Below, piece by piece: positions 17,494 to 25,526 of a stretch of 64,000 nt of DNA (positions within the stretch are counted from its first letter, which is position 1; each line of letters opens with the position of its first letter). This DNA comes from Paenibacillus brevis (GTDB lineage Bacteria > Bacillota > Bacilli > Paenibacillales > Paenibacillaceae), in assembly GCF_018919145.1 (NCBI RefSeq), contig NZ_JAHLQJ010000001.1:310001-374000 (forward strand). The letters run 5' to 3'. The position numbers and the translations under genes are program-made. The notes under the pieces were generated by a model. That model worked only from the letters and a program-made list of their open reading frames with translations. It made no database searches and was not told the DNA's origin.

Positions 17494-18998
17494 CTGCGGA
17501 AGATCGCACGGCCCATATGCTTCATGATGACGTTATGTCTAACCGGCAGGAGCTTGAAGGCGTATTATCTCGCTGCGGGGACGTCCACTTCCATGAATGG
17601 AGTTATGGCGACGGGTTTGCGTTCCAGGCAGTCTCCGTTTACTGCTCATCGCTCGCCGACTACTCCAGCCACCTCCTTCAGCGTGCTTTGGATGAAATCG
17701 CCGGTTATGAGGGCGAAGTCTGGAGCAGCATGACACCGGACAAACTGCTCCATTGCATACAGAGGAATAATATCTCCCTTCAACCGTTCTCGCTTCTAGA
17801 ATCAAGCGCAGACGTGTACGAGTCCGTCATGAACGGCTTCATAGTCCTCCTGTTCGACCAAGTGAATCAAGCGTTAGGATTCCCGATGGAATCAGTAGAG
17901 AGAAGGCCAATTACGGAGCCTGTCAACGAACCTTCAGTGCACGGTCCCCGGGAAGGTACGACGGAAGACTTATCCCTGAACCTGGCTTTGCTCAGGAGCC
18001 GCATCCGCAACCCGGCGTTCAAGCTGGAATTCCTGCAATCCGGCGCAGTCACGAAGAGCGACATATGCTTCGGCTATTTGGACGAGGTCGTCAACCCGGA
18101 CGTACTTGCGGAATTTAGGCGGCGGGTCGAATCCATCACTGATTATGAGGTGCTGGAGACCTCTTATATCGAAGACTGGATACAAGAATCGACGTTATCT
18201 CCGTTCCCGCAGGTTCGTTATACGGAGAGAACTGATACGGCGGTCGCGGCCATACTGGACGGCAAAATTGTCGTGCTCGTGGAAAATTCGCCGATGATCA
18301 TGATTTGTCCGGCGTTTCTGGTGGATTTCATGGGAACGGCAGAGGATTATTACGTGCGGTCCGTCTTCTCCTCGTTCATCCGCATGCTTCGTCTGCTCGC
18401 TTTCATCATCGCCCTGACGCTGCCCAGTCTCTATATCGCGCTGACGACCTTCCATCCGGAGCTAATCCCGACCGTACTGCTCCTCGCGATCGTCGATTCC
18501 CGGGAGGGCATTCCGTTCCCTGCCTTCGTAGAAGCGCTCGTCATGGAAGCCTCCTTCGAGCTGCTGCGCGAAGCCGGCATCCGGCTGCCAAGGACGGTCG
18601 GTTCCGCCGTCAGCATCGTTGGGGCATTGGTCATCGGACAAGCGGCTATTATGGCGAAGATCGCCTCTCCGATCATGGTGATCGTAGTGGCGTTGACAGG
18701 CATCGCCTCCTTCGCAATCCCTCATTACGATCTGGCGATCTCCCTGCGGCTCTTGCGCTTCCCATATATGATAGCGGCGAGTATGCTCGGCGGTTACGGT
18801 CTGATGGTCGTTTTCCTGTTAACGCTGCTGCATCTCACCAACCTGCACTCGCTGGGTCAGCCTTATTTGACATCACTTGCACCGTTCAAGCCAAGGGATT
18901 GGCGTGATCTGTTCATCAGGGTGCCGCTTAAGGTCTTCCTGCAATCCCCGCGCAACCGCAAGCTGCTCCGGTTCGGAGGCAGACGCCCGCAGCCGTAG
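17490..18998 (+). CDS. gerAA: Spore germinant receptor A subunit (GerAA family)
   Basis: 502 aa. N-terminal soluble domain (~1-300) and C-terminal membrane domain with about five helices. The hallmark REGIPFPAFVEALVMEASFE followed by LLREAGIRLP is present near residues 360-385, as is the GSAVSIVGALVIGQAA stretch. A subunits assemble into a multimeric channel that releases ions on germination. The start at 17490 (ATGA overlap with gerAB, SD GAGGGGG) is preferred over an in-frame upstream start that would extend 26 residues into gerAB. Length is normal. Confidence 0.93.
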   Translation: MTAEDRTAHMLHDDVMSNRQELEGVLSRCGDVHFHEWSYGDGFAFQAVSVYCSSLADYSSHLLQRALDEIAGYEGEVWSSMTPDKLLHCIQRNNISLQPFSLLESSADVYESVMNGFIVLLFDQVNQALGFPMESVERRPITEPVNEPSVHGPREGTTEDLSLNLALLRSRIRNPAFKLEFLQSGAVTKSDICFGYLDEVVNPDVLAEFRRRVESITDYEVLETSYIEDWIQESTLSPFPQVRYTERTDTAVAAILDGKIVVLVENSPMIMICPAFLVDFMGTAEDYYVRSVFSSFIRMLRLLAFIIALTLPSLYIALTTFHPELIPTVLLLAIVDSREGIPFPAFVEALVMEASFELLREAGIRLPRTVGSAVSIVGALVIGQAAIMAKIASPIMVIVVALTGIASFAIPHYDLAISLRLLRFPYMIAASMLGGYGLMVVFLLTLLHLTNLHSLGQPYLTSLAPFKPRDWRDLFIRVPLKVFLQSPRNRKLLRFGGRRPQP

Positions 18999-19056
18999 CC
19001 TCATGCGCCAAAGCTGTGCACGGGCCGGCTTATAACCTCTCTAAGGAGGCGATCCT

Positions 19057-20244
19057 ATGTCGTCTTACAACAAAGGCCGGCTTACCGCATGCTGTCTCTG
19101 TCTTGTAGCCCTTCTTCTAACGGGATGCTGGGACAAGCTGGAGATTAACAAATGGGCATTCGTGCAGGCGACAGCCATCGATCTGTCCGCAAACGGGCAG
19201 CTGCGTCTTACTAATCAGATTTACAAGCCCAATACAATGGGAGCATCCAGCATGTCCCCTTCCTCCGAAGCTTCATTCTTCAACATCTCCAGCGAGAATA
19301 CCACCATATACGGCGCCTCGCAGATGGCGAGCAATGAAATCGGCAGAAAGCTGCAGTGGAGTCACATGGAAACGATCATTATTAGCGAGGCCTTCGCACG
19401 CAGCCGCAATATCGGTGAAGTGCTGGATTTTTTCTCCCGCTCCAACGAACCGAAGAGCACCCTGACGATTGTGATTGTCAAGGGGGATGCAGGATCGTAT
19501 CTGGATGTCAAACCCCTTGAGGAGAATAGCGTCGGCAAGCAACTGGCGTCCAGCATCGAGACGGCGCATATGTATACAGGAATGTCGCTAGTCGTAAGCC
19601 TCACGGACCTTAGCATCCTGGCGAAGCAACAGGAAGCGACGTTTGTTGTTCCGTATCTTCCTTCCATGGGAATGAGTGCTTTTCCCCGCACCCCAACCTT
19701 CGCACTGTTTCGATTTCCCGAGGGTAAGCTGGTTGACATCGTTCCCGTCTCAAGGGCTCCCTTCCTGCTCATGCTGATGAATCGTTATCAGAGCGGTCAC
19801 GTCAACATCCCCTGCGGCGAAGGCAACGACAACGGCCAGGGGAGTGAAGCATTCAAAATTGAGTCTCTTCGCAGCACAATCAAACCTCGGCTGATCGATG
19901 ACCGGTTGACGGTGCGTATCGATGTGGAGGTCTCTGGAAGCGTCAAGGAGCTGGTCTGCACCAGTATCATAACGGAAGAAGACGTAAGCAGCTTCACTGA
20001 CAAAATCTCCAAGAAGCTGGAGAACCAGCTCTACTCGACGGTAGCTTACTTGCAGGAAAAGGAGGCTGATGTGCTTGGCGTAAGCACGCATCTCCACCGC
20101 TGGCATAACAGCCAATGGAAGACCTTGCGGAAAAATTGGAGAGAACGATTCAAGCAGGCAAAATTCGAGATTAACGTGCATGTACGTCTATCCAATACGG
20201 GTATCGATTCAGGTCAGCCGTTCACTGCCAACGAGCCCCCTTGA
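19057..20244 (+). CDS. gerAC: Spore germinant receptor C lipoprotein (GerAC family)
   Basis: 395 aa. Lipoprotein signal with lipobox LLTGC, Cys at 24, then WDKLEINKWAFVQATAIDL, the usual GerC opening (RELN...A). The rest is the three-domain Ger(x)C ectodomain without membrane helices. The C subunit sits on the outer face of the inner spore membrane. Strong SD AAGGAGG with eight-base spacing. Together with the two preceding genes it gives the order B-A-C rather than the classic A-B-C of B. subtilis. Confidence 0.92.
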   Translation: MSSYNKGRLTACCLCLVALLLTGCWDKLEINKWAFVQATAIDLSANGQLRLTNQIYKPNTMGASSMSPSSEASFFNISSENTTIYGASQMASNEIGRKLQWSHMETIIISEAFARSRNIGEVLDFFSRSNEPKSTLTIVIVKGDAGSYLDVKPLEENSVGKQLASSIETAHMYTGMSLVVSLTDLSILAKQQEATFVVPYLPSMGMSAFPRTPTFALFRFPEGKLVDIVPVSRAPFLLMLMNRYQSGHVNIPCGEGNDNGQGSEAFKIESLRSTIKPRLIDDRLTVRIDVEVSGSVKELVCTSIITEEDVSSFTDKISKKLENQLYSTVAYLQEKEADVLGVSTHLHRWHNSQWKTLRKNWRERFKQAKFEINVHVRLSNTGIDSGQPFTANEPP

Positions 20245-20271
20245 GTTTTCGGGTGTACGAATATTTTCAAA

Positions 20272-21030
20272 TTATACTCCGATCTCCCTCATCTTTAAGG
20301 TTACTTGCCCGATCCGGCCATCCAGGCCCTGCCCGTCGAACTTCGGAAGCCTCAGCTCACTCACGATATTTCCGTCCCTCATGAACAGGGTACGCTCGGC
20401 TCTTGCGGCCACCTTGGCATCATGGGTAACAAGCATCACTGTTGTTCCTTCCGCATGAATTTCGGACAGCAGGTCCATGATTTCCTCGGCGGCCCGGGAG
20501 TTGAGTGCGCCCGTAGGCTCATCGCCGAAAATCATTTTCGGATTGTTCATCAGGGCCCGGCATATTCCCGCACGTTGAAGCTGTCCCCCCGATACCTGAG
20601 CAATATCTCGTTCCGCCAGTTCTGCTATGCCTACCCTGTCCATCAGCGCTCTCGCGCGTGCCGTAATTGCTCCGGCAGGACGTCGGCTGCCCCGCATGGA
20701 CGGAAGAACGATGTTATCAAGGATATTTAGATTCTTCAGCATCGTAGGCTGTTGGAAGACAAACCCCATTTGGGTCCTGCGCAGCTCCGCAAGCTCGCTC
20801 TCTCCAAGCATCGACAGGTCCTTGCCGTCAAAAGCGACCCGGCCTCCGTCCACGTTATCCGTGCCGCTCAGTGCAAATAGCAGCGTGGACTTTCCTGAAC
20901 CTGATGGCCCCATCACGGCTACGAACTCCCCCTCATGTATACTGACGGATACATCGTCAAGCACGTTGCGCTTTTCTTCTCCCGTCCCGAACGACTTCAC
21001 AACTTGTTCTCCGGTCAGCAGTTTTTTCAT
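20272..21030 (-). CDS. ABC transporter ATPase, MacB/LolD type
   Basis: 252 aa with Walker A MGPSGSGKST, Q-loop FQQPTML, signature VSGGQLQRA, Walker B MIFGDEPTGALNS and H-loop LVTHDAK. It belongs to the group that pairs with FtsX-fold permeases (MacB, LolD, BceA). It lies 4 bp after the partner permease gene. Such systems export or extract lipids, peptides or antibiotics, or act as resistance/sensing modules; the substrate cannot be told. Last gene of the TetR-headed operon. Confidence 0.92.
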   Translation of the reverse strand: MKKLLTGEQVVKSFGTGEEKRNVLDDVSVSIHEGEFVAVMGPSGSGKSTLLFALSGTDNVDGGRVAFDGKDLSMLGESELAELRRTQMGFVFQQPTMLKNLNILDNIVLPSMRGSRRPAGAITARARALMDRVGIAELAERDIAQVSGGQLQRAGICRALMNNPKMIFGDEPTGALNSRAAEEIMDLLSEIHAEGTTVMLVTHDAKVAARAERTLFMRDGNIVSELRLPKFDGQGLDGRIGQVTLKMREIGV

Positions 21031-21034
21031 CGGC

Positions 21035-23353
21035 CTACTCCTTTATATGTTCGGAAATTTTGATTGCTCCGGCACCGCTGGTGCCGATGATCGTCGCGAT
21101 CAGCACCAGGCCTGCCATGAGCAGCGGGATAAGCACATACGAGAATAGCGGATCGGGCGTAAACTGAAATGCTGACGCCCCGAAGGAGGAAATCACAGCA
21201 CCCGCAAGCTTCTCTCCCGCCGTATTAGCCAGAAGCGTGCCGAGAACAACGCCGGCCACCAGAATGAAGACTGAACGCGACAAGTACTGGAGCTGGATGT
21301 CCCCATTTGTGAAGCCAAACGCCTTCATAACGCTAATCTCATATCTATCCTTGAATACCAGCATGTTCATGAACAGCAGCGTAACCAACACTATGATGAT
21401 CAGCGCAACCGCCATCGCTGCATAAGAGGCCTTTTCTATAGAGCTTCTTGTGGACCCGAACGTTTGAGCAATATATTCATCCATATCCGATACCTTCGTT
21501 TCCGGAAATCTGTCTGCATATTCGCCGGCTTTGCTGATTATTTGTGCCGGATCGGCAAGCTCGGCATAGAAGATGCACCACATTTGCTCTGCTGAAGAAT
21601 CGGCAAATACGGCTTTGGCCGTCTTGCCTCCGTTCGTAATGTCCGAGTAAATGCCGCTGACCGTCAGCCGTACCGGCTTCCTTTGGAGCTCTACGGTAAG
21701 GAAATCACCGACGTGGACACCCAGCTCCTGAGCGTTGATCACCGACAAGGCAATCTCATGATCTGCGCCAGGCGCCACTCCCTCCGCATATTTGATCGGG
21801 AATCGGGAATGATCGCCGAGCTCGATTTTCAGCCTCTCCTCCGAGCCATTCTCCAGCTTGACGGGAAAGCTCTTGGTTGTCAGCATCACATAGTTCAGAA
21901 TCGCGCTATCTGCCTCCAGCACATCCGTGATTTCTGCAGCTTGCTCAGATATGTGGCCGGTCTGCCGGAGGTCAATACGCAGATCAGCATCGCCGATACC
22001 CATATATTGAATGAAGTCCTTGGAGGAGATCGTAGCGTGCAGGTTTTGCGGAACAATCATGATGAAGGCCGAGATCACCAGCACAGCAAGCATCGTGGCA
22101 TAGAGCTTTTTCCTGCTCAGCACATCCTTGATCCCAAGAAATACATTCGTATTCAACCACCCGCTTCTGCTCAAGCGAAGACTCCCCGTACCTGAGACCT
22201 TCTGCTGGGCAGTGCCGAAGCGGATAGCTTCTGCCGGAGAAATACGCCGGAACCGTCTAAGCACACCGTTCACGTAGGCCATAATGGCAAGGAACACAAG
22301 CAGGATGCCGATGATACCGAAGACGGCGCCAAGCGAGGCCTGATCGCTCTCCCCCATGTAGAGACGAATATTTTCGAGCAGCAGGCCCTGAAATCCTAGA
22401 GAGAGTACAAAGCCGAGCAGACTTCCTGCGGCCGCAATCACTGCATATTTGGCCACGTATATTCTCTTGATGTCCTGCACGCGCAGTCCGATCGCCTTCA
22501 TCACCCCGATTTCACGATAGTCGTCCTCGATCTTGGCCAACAGCGTAAATCGGATGCACATCAGGGCAATTGCAACGACAAACAGGCTCACAAGCAAAAT
22601 GACTCCAATCATCATGCCGTCGGAAATGGCGTTGATCATCCGGAACAACGGATAGGTGATTGCCGGTCCGTTCGCCTCCAATCCTGCGGCAGCATAGGCC
22701 GCCTCGAAAGCGCCGAGCGCCGACAGATTCTTCAATCTGAACTCGATCAGATACTCTACGCTCCCCTGGCTTTGGAGCTCCGCATAATCCTTGGCGCTGA
22801 CGAGAAACCGCTTGGAGGAGGCAAGCGTGGAATTCATCTGCGAATCGCGGAGAAATCCAGCGACCGTCAAGGTCCTTTCACCAATGACAGCCGTGTCTCC
22901 AATCCGGGTCGTATTGTCCTTCATATAAGTCAGCGGGACATATAGCTCCCCTTCCTCTGCCTGAATGGCATGGCCATTGAGATCCAGCAAATAATCGAAG
23001 GCTTTGCTCTGGACGCTAAATCCGATATCCTGAACCTGATCTACCAGCGATTGACCGCCCAGGGTTACTTTAGCACCATCCATATTGAGAAACTCCAACA
23101 CCTGGTAGTCATCAACCTCGTCATTTTGCTCTGCAAATGCCGACAGGCGCTTCATATCCAGTTCTCCTGTATGCATCTGCATAAAGTGGGGTGTCTTCGC
23201 CTTGACCATCAGCGTATCGATCGCCCCGGTCAGATTCACGGTGAGCATCGCCGCCAGCGACACCAGCATCGCCGCCGCCGCTACAAAGATCAAGGTGGTC
23301 ATCGTGATCAGCTTACTCCTGGACAGGTCATTTCGAATCATTCTGTAATACAT
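21035..23353 (-). CDS. FtsX-family ABC transporter permease
   Basis: 772 aa. N-terminal helix (~18-40), large extracellular domain, three helices around 240-370 (FtsX core), another anchoring helix near 425, second extracellular domain (~445-635) and a second FtsX core at the C-terminus (~640-760). This two-FtsX layout fits a full-length permease pairing with the ATPase at 20272. Basic cytoplasmic motif EDDYREIGVMKAIG and its C-terminal counterpart DRYEISVMKAFGF match coupling helices of the family. SD GGAGGTGA upstream of ATG; three bases separate it from the MFS gene. Confidence 0.9.
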   Translation of the reverse strand: MYYRMIRNDLSRSKLITMTTLIFVAAAAMLVSLAAMLTVNLTGAIDTLMVKAKTPHFMQMHTGELDMKRLSAFAEQNDEVDDYQVLEFLNMDGAKVTLGGQSLVDQVQDIGFSVQSKAFDYLLDLNGHAIQAEEGELYVPLTYMKDNTTRIGDTAVIGERTLTVAGFLRDSQMNSTLASSKRFLVSAKDYAELQSQGSVEYLIEFRLKNLSALGAFEAAYAAAGLEANGPAITYPLFRMINAISDGMMIGVILLVSLFVVAIALMCIRFTLLAKIEDDYREIGVMKAIGLRVQDIKRIYVAKYAVIAAAGSLLGFVLSLGFQGLLLENIRLYMGESDQASLGAVFGIIGILLVFLAIMAYVNGVLRRFRRISPAEAIRFGTAQQKVSGTGSLRLSRSGWLNTNVFLGIKDVLSRKKLYATMLAVLVISAFIMIVPQNLHATISSKDFIQYMGIGDADLRIDLRQTGHISEQAAEITDVLEADSAILNYVMLTTKSFPVKLENGSEERLKIELGDHSRFPIKYAEGVAPGADHEIALSVINAQELGVHVGDFLTVELQRKPVRLTVSGIYSDITNGGKTAKAVFADSSAEQMWCIFYAELADPAQIISKAGEYADRFPETKVSDMDEYIAQTFGSTRSSIEKASYAAMAVALIIIVLVTLLFMNMLVFKDRYEISVMKAFGFTNGDIQLQYLSRSVFILVAGVVLGTLLANTAGEKLAGAVISSFGASAFQFTPDPLFSYVLIPLLMAGLVLIATIIGTSGAGAIKISEHIKE

Positions 23354-23356
23354 GGG

Positions 23357-24637
23357 TCACCTCCATTCCAACTTCCTAACTGATTTGAGCCGATACAAAA
23401 AGACCGAGGTAACGCATAGCAGCACTCCTGCAAGAATAATCAGAAGGCCCGTGCCTCTGCCGCTGCCCGTACCGATGATCCTGCCCACGCTTCCGGCAAG
23501 TGCTCCGCCCTCTACCAATAGCGGCGTAAATACATAGTCTGCCAGTACGCCAGACAAAGCATAGGCTGCCACGAACCCCACCTGGGACAGGACACCGATC
23601 ATCGCCCAACCTCTGCCCTGCACAGAGGGCTCCATATTTATGCGAATCAAATAATCCAGACTGGCATTGGCATAAGGCAGCATAGCGAAAAAGAAAAACC
23701 CGGAGACAGCAATCAGAACAAGGTTCTCCCGAAAGCCGAATGCCGCCATGAATAGGCCGATCCCGAATAAGGAGAAGGAGAGAATATTGACGTAATTTTT
23801 CTTGATCGGAAGAAAACCTAGTATCGCACTGGAGACAAGCATGCCTGAAGCCACGACAGTCTCCAGCGTACCTACTACGGCGCTGTCCGTAAAGGCAAGC
23901 AGCATCGGGATGAACAGGGTCTCAATAAAGCCCATGAAAAAGGTCAACAAAGAGATCATCATCACCAGCATCAGCACACCTCTATTCCCCGCAACTGCAT
24001 TCCATCCCTCCTTCAATTCCCGAGCAAAGGAAGGCGTCTGCTCATAGGGCTTCGAGGCAAGCCGGCTGCGCACAACAAGCGTCGTTACGACAGTAACAAC
24101 AATCGTGGCAATATCCAGAATCAGCAGCAGCGTAATATCCGCTACGGAGAGCAGCAAGCCGGCGATGATCGGCGAGATCAGGAATTTGGCCGAGCCCGCC
24201 ACCTGAACCAGACCGCTTGCCTTTGTGTATTCCTCCTCCGTAAGCAGGTCCGTCACGGTAGCCTTATAGGCAGGCTCAAGTAAAGAAGAGAATACTGAGC
24301 TGATCGTCACGCCTGCGCAAATCTGCCATAGCTGCGCCTCCCCGCCAAGCATGCACAAGAGAATGAATACCAGTCCTAGTGCAGAAAGACCGTCACCAGC
24401 AACCATAAGCAGCCGCCGGTCATAACGGTCCGCAAGCACACCTGCAAAGGCACTTAGCAGCAGCGACGGCAGAAAGGCAAGCAAGGTCACCAGGGCCATG
24501 GCCGAAGCCTGCCCCGTCTGCTGAAACACGTAAATACCTAATCCAAATGAAGTAAGTCCGCTGCCGATCGATGAGATCAGTTGCCCGGACCAAAGCAGAA
24601 CAAATTTCCCGAAGGATGCACCCGGCTTGTTATTCAT
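23357..24637 (-). CDS. MFS transporter, putative drug exporter
   Basis: About 426 aa with roughly 12 helices. Motif A variant GVLADRYDRRLLM between helices 2 and 3 and the opening FVLLWSGQLISSIGSGLTSFGLG place it in the MFS_3/enterobactin-exporter-like group, common among macrolide and other exporters. The start at 24637 gives an ATGAATAA overlap with the TetR stop; an upstream in-frame ATG at 24661 would overlap more. Regulation by the adjacent TetR protein is likely. Confidence 0.88.
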   Translation of the reverse strand: MNNKPGASFGKFVLLWSGQLISSIGSGLTSFGLGIYVFQQTGQASAMALVTLLAFLPSLLLSAFAGVLADRYDRRLLMVAGDGLSALGLVFILLCMLGGEAQLWQICAGVTISSVFSSLLEPAYKATVTDLLTEEEYTKASGLVQVAGSAKFLISPIIAGLLLSVADITLLLILDIATIVVTVVTTLVVRSRLASKPYEQTPSFARELKEGWNAVAGNRGVLMLVMMISLLTFFMGFIETLFIPMLLAFTDSAVVGTLETVVASGMLVSSAILGFLPIKKNYVNILSFSLFGIGLFMAAFGFRENLVLIAVSGFFFFAMLPYANASLDYLIRINMEPSVQGRGWAMIGVLSQVGFVAAYALSGVLADYVFTPLLVEGGALAGSVGRIIGTGSGRGTGLLIILAGVLLCVTSVFLYRLKSVRKLEWR

Positions 24638-25280
24638 GACCCTCCGCTTCACCTCCGCCAAACATCTGCATGACCTCCATCAGGCTGCCGCTTTGCGCAC
24701 CAAGCATCCGCTCCAGGTTCGAGATAAATGCCAACACTCGCTGCATGCGCTCCTCATCCGTCATCGGTACAAAATCATCATCAAATACGGTATTGGCATA
24801 AATGATTGCCATCTCCATGCACTCGTAGGGAAATGGGGTCTCGAACAGCCCTTGCTCAATACCTTCACGGACGATCTCCGTTAAAATCGGCGTGACACCG
24901 GCAATGATACTCTTGTGGATCTTCTGATGCATCAATGCGTTCTGCGGTTTGTGAATATGCTCCATTATTTCTTCGCCGCTTCCGCCGCTGCTGAGGTTCA
25001 ACGCCATGACCGTACGAATTACCCGCTCGATGACCGGAATGCTCCGGTCCGCGGCGATCTCCTTCGCTGCCCCCAGCATCCGGACATTGTACCGCTCAAT
25101 CAGCGCGTCCATAATATCTTCCTTCGACTTGAAATGATAATACAGCGTTCCCCGTGCAATACCGACCTTCTGGAGAATATCGTTAGTGCTGGTGCCGTCA
25201 AAGCCTTTCTGACCGAAGAGCTCATCCGCCGCATCCAAAATTTCATTTTTGCGTTCTTCCGCTTCTTTTACTACTCGCAT
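24630..25280 (-). CDS. TetR-family transcriptional regulator
   Basis: About 216 aa. N-terminal HTH (~residues 8-55, ILDAADELFGQKGFDGTSTNDILQKVGIARGTLYYHFKSKED) is a textbook TetR DNA-binding domain; the remainder is the ligand-binding helical domain. Start at 25280 chosen for AGAGGTGATC upstream; an ATG seven codons earlier overlaps the putative operator region. It heads the operon of MFS exporter, FtsX permease and ATPase and probably represses it, released by an exported compound. Confidence 0.92.
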   Translation of the reverse strand: MRVVKEAEERKNEILDAADELFGQKGFDGTSTNDILQKVGIARGTLYYHFKSKEDIMDALIERYNVRMLGAAKEIAADRSIPVIERVIRTVMALNLSSGGSGEEIMEHIHKPQNALMHQKIHKSIIAGVTPILTEIVREGIEQGLFETPFPYECMEMAIIYANTVFDDDFVPMTDEERMQRVLAFISNLERMLGAQSGSLMEVMQMFGGGEAEGHE

Positions 25281-25303
25281 ACAGATCACCTCTCTATACA
25301 TAG

Positions 25304-25320
25304 ACCGACTGTCTGTCGGT
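25304..25320. promoter_or_regulatory. TetR operator, perfect 6-bp inverted repeat
   Basis: ACCGAC-TGTCT-GTCGGT lies 24 bp upstream of the TetR start codon. It has the size and symmetry typical of TetR-family operators, and the ACCGACNGTCGGT type is common in this family. Confidence 0.7.
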
Positions 25321-25381
25321 TAAATCGTATCATATTTCCACCTTTTGTCAAGGGTCACTGACAGTGTTTCATCACTGCTAA

Positions 25382-25395
25382 AATAGAACAAATCT
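25382..25395 (+). promoter_or_regulatory. 14-bp motif shared with the locus-1 permease leader
   Basis: AATAGAACAAATCT occurs here, 131 bp ahead of the sensor kinase start, and identically at 29903-29916 ahead of the permease genes. Both are non-coding, which suggests a common regulator site. Confidence 0.45.
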
Positions 25396-25475
25396 ACACA
25401 GCCCCTCTCTTCTTCTTCCCTCCGTTGCAACAAAACCATGCAATTTCCGCCAGGCCCTTTGCGGTAAATTTTCTA

Positions 25476-25484
25476 TGCTATAAT
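25476..25484 (+). promoter_or_regulatory. Extended -10 promoter of locus 1
   Basis: TGCTATAAT is a perfect extended -10 (TGnTATAAT) about 43 bp ahead of the kinase start codon. The -35 region is poor, as expected for extended -10 or activated promoters. Confidence 0.6.
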
Positions 25485-25526
25485 TTTAGGAAAAGACATC
25501 CGCAGCAGCATTGGAGGCATGCCCGC

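Noticed and set aside
20245..20271. Terminator between gerAC and the convergent ABC ATPase gene
   Set aside because: The 27-bp gap is AT-rich but contains no stem of useful length.
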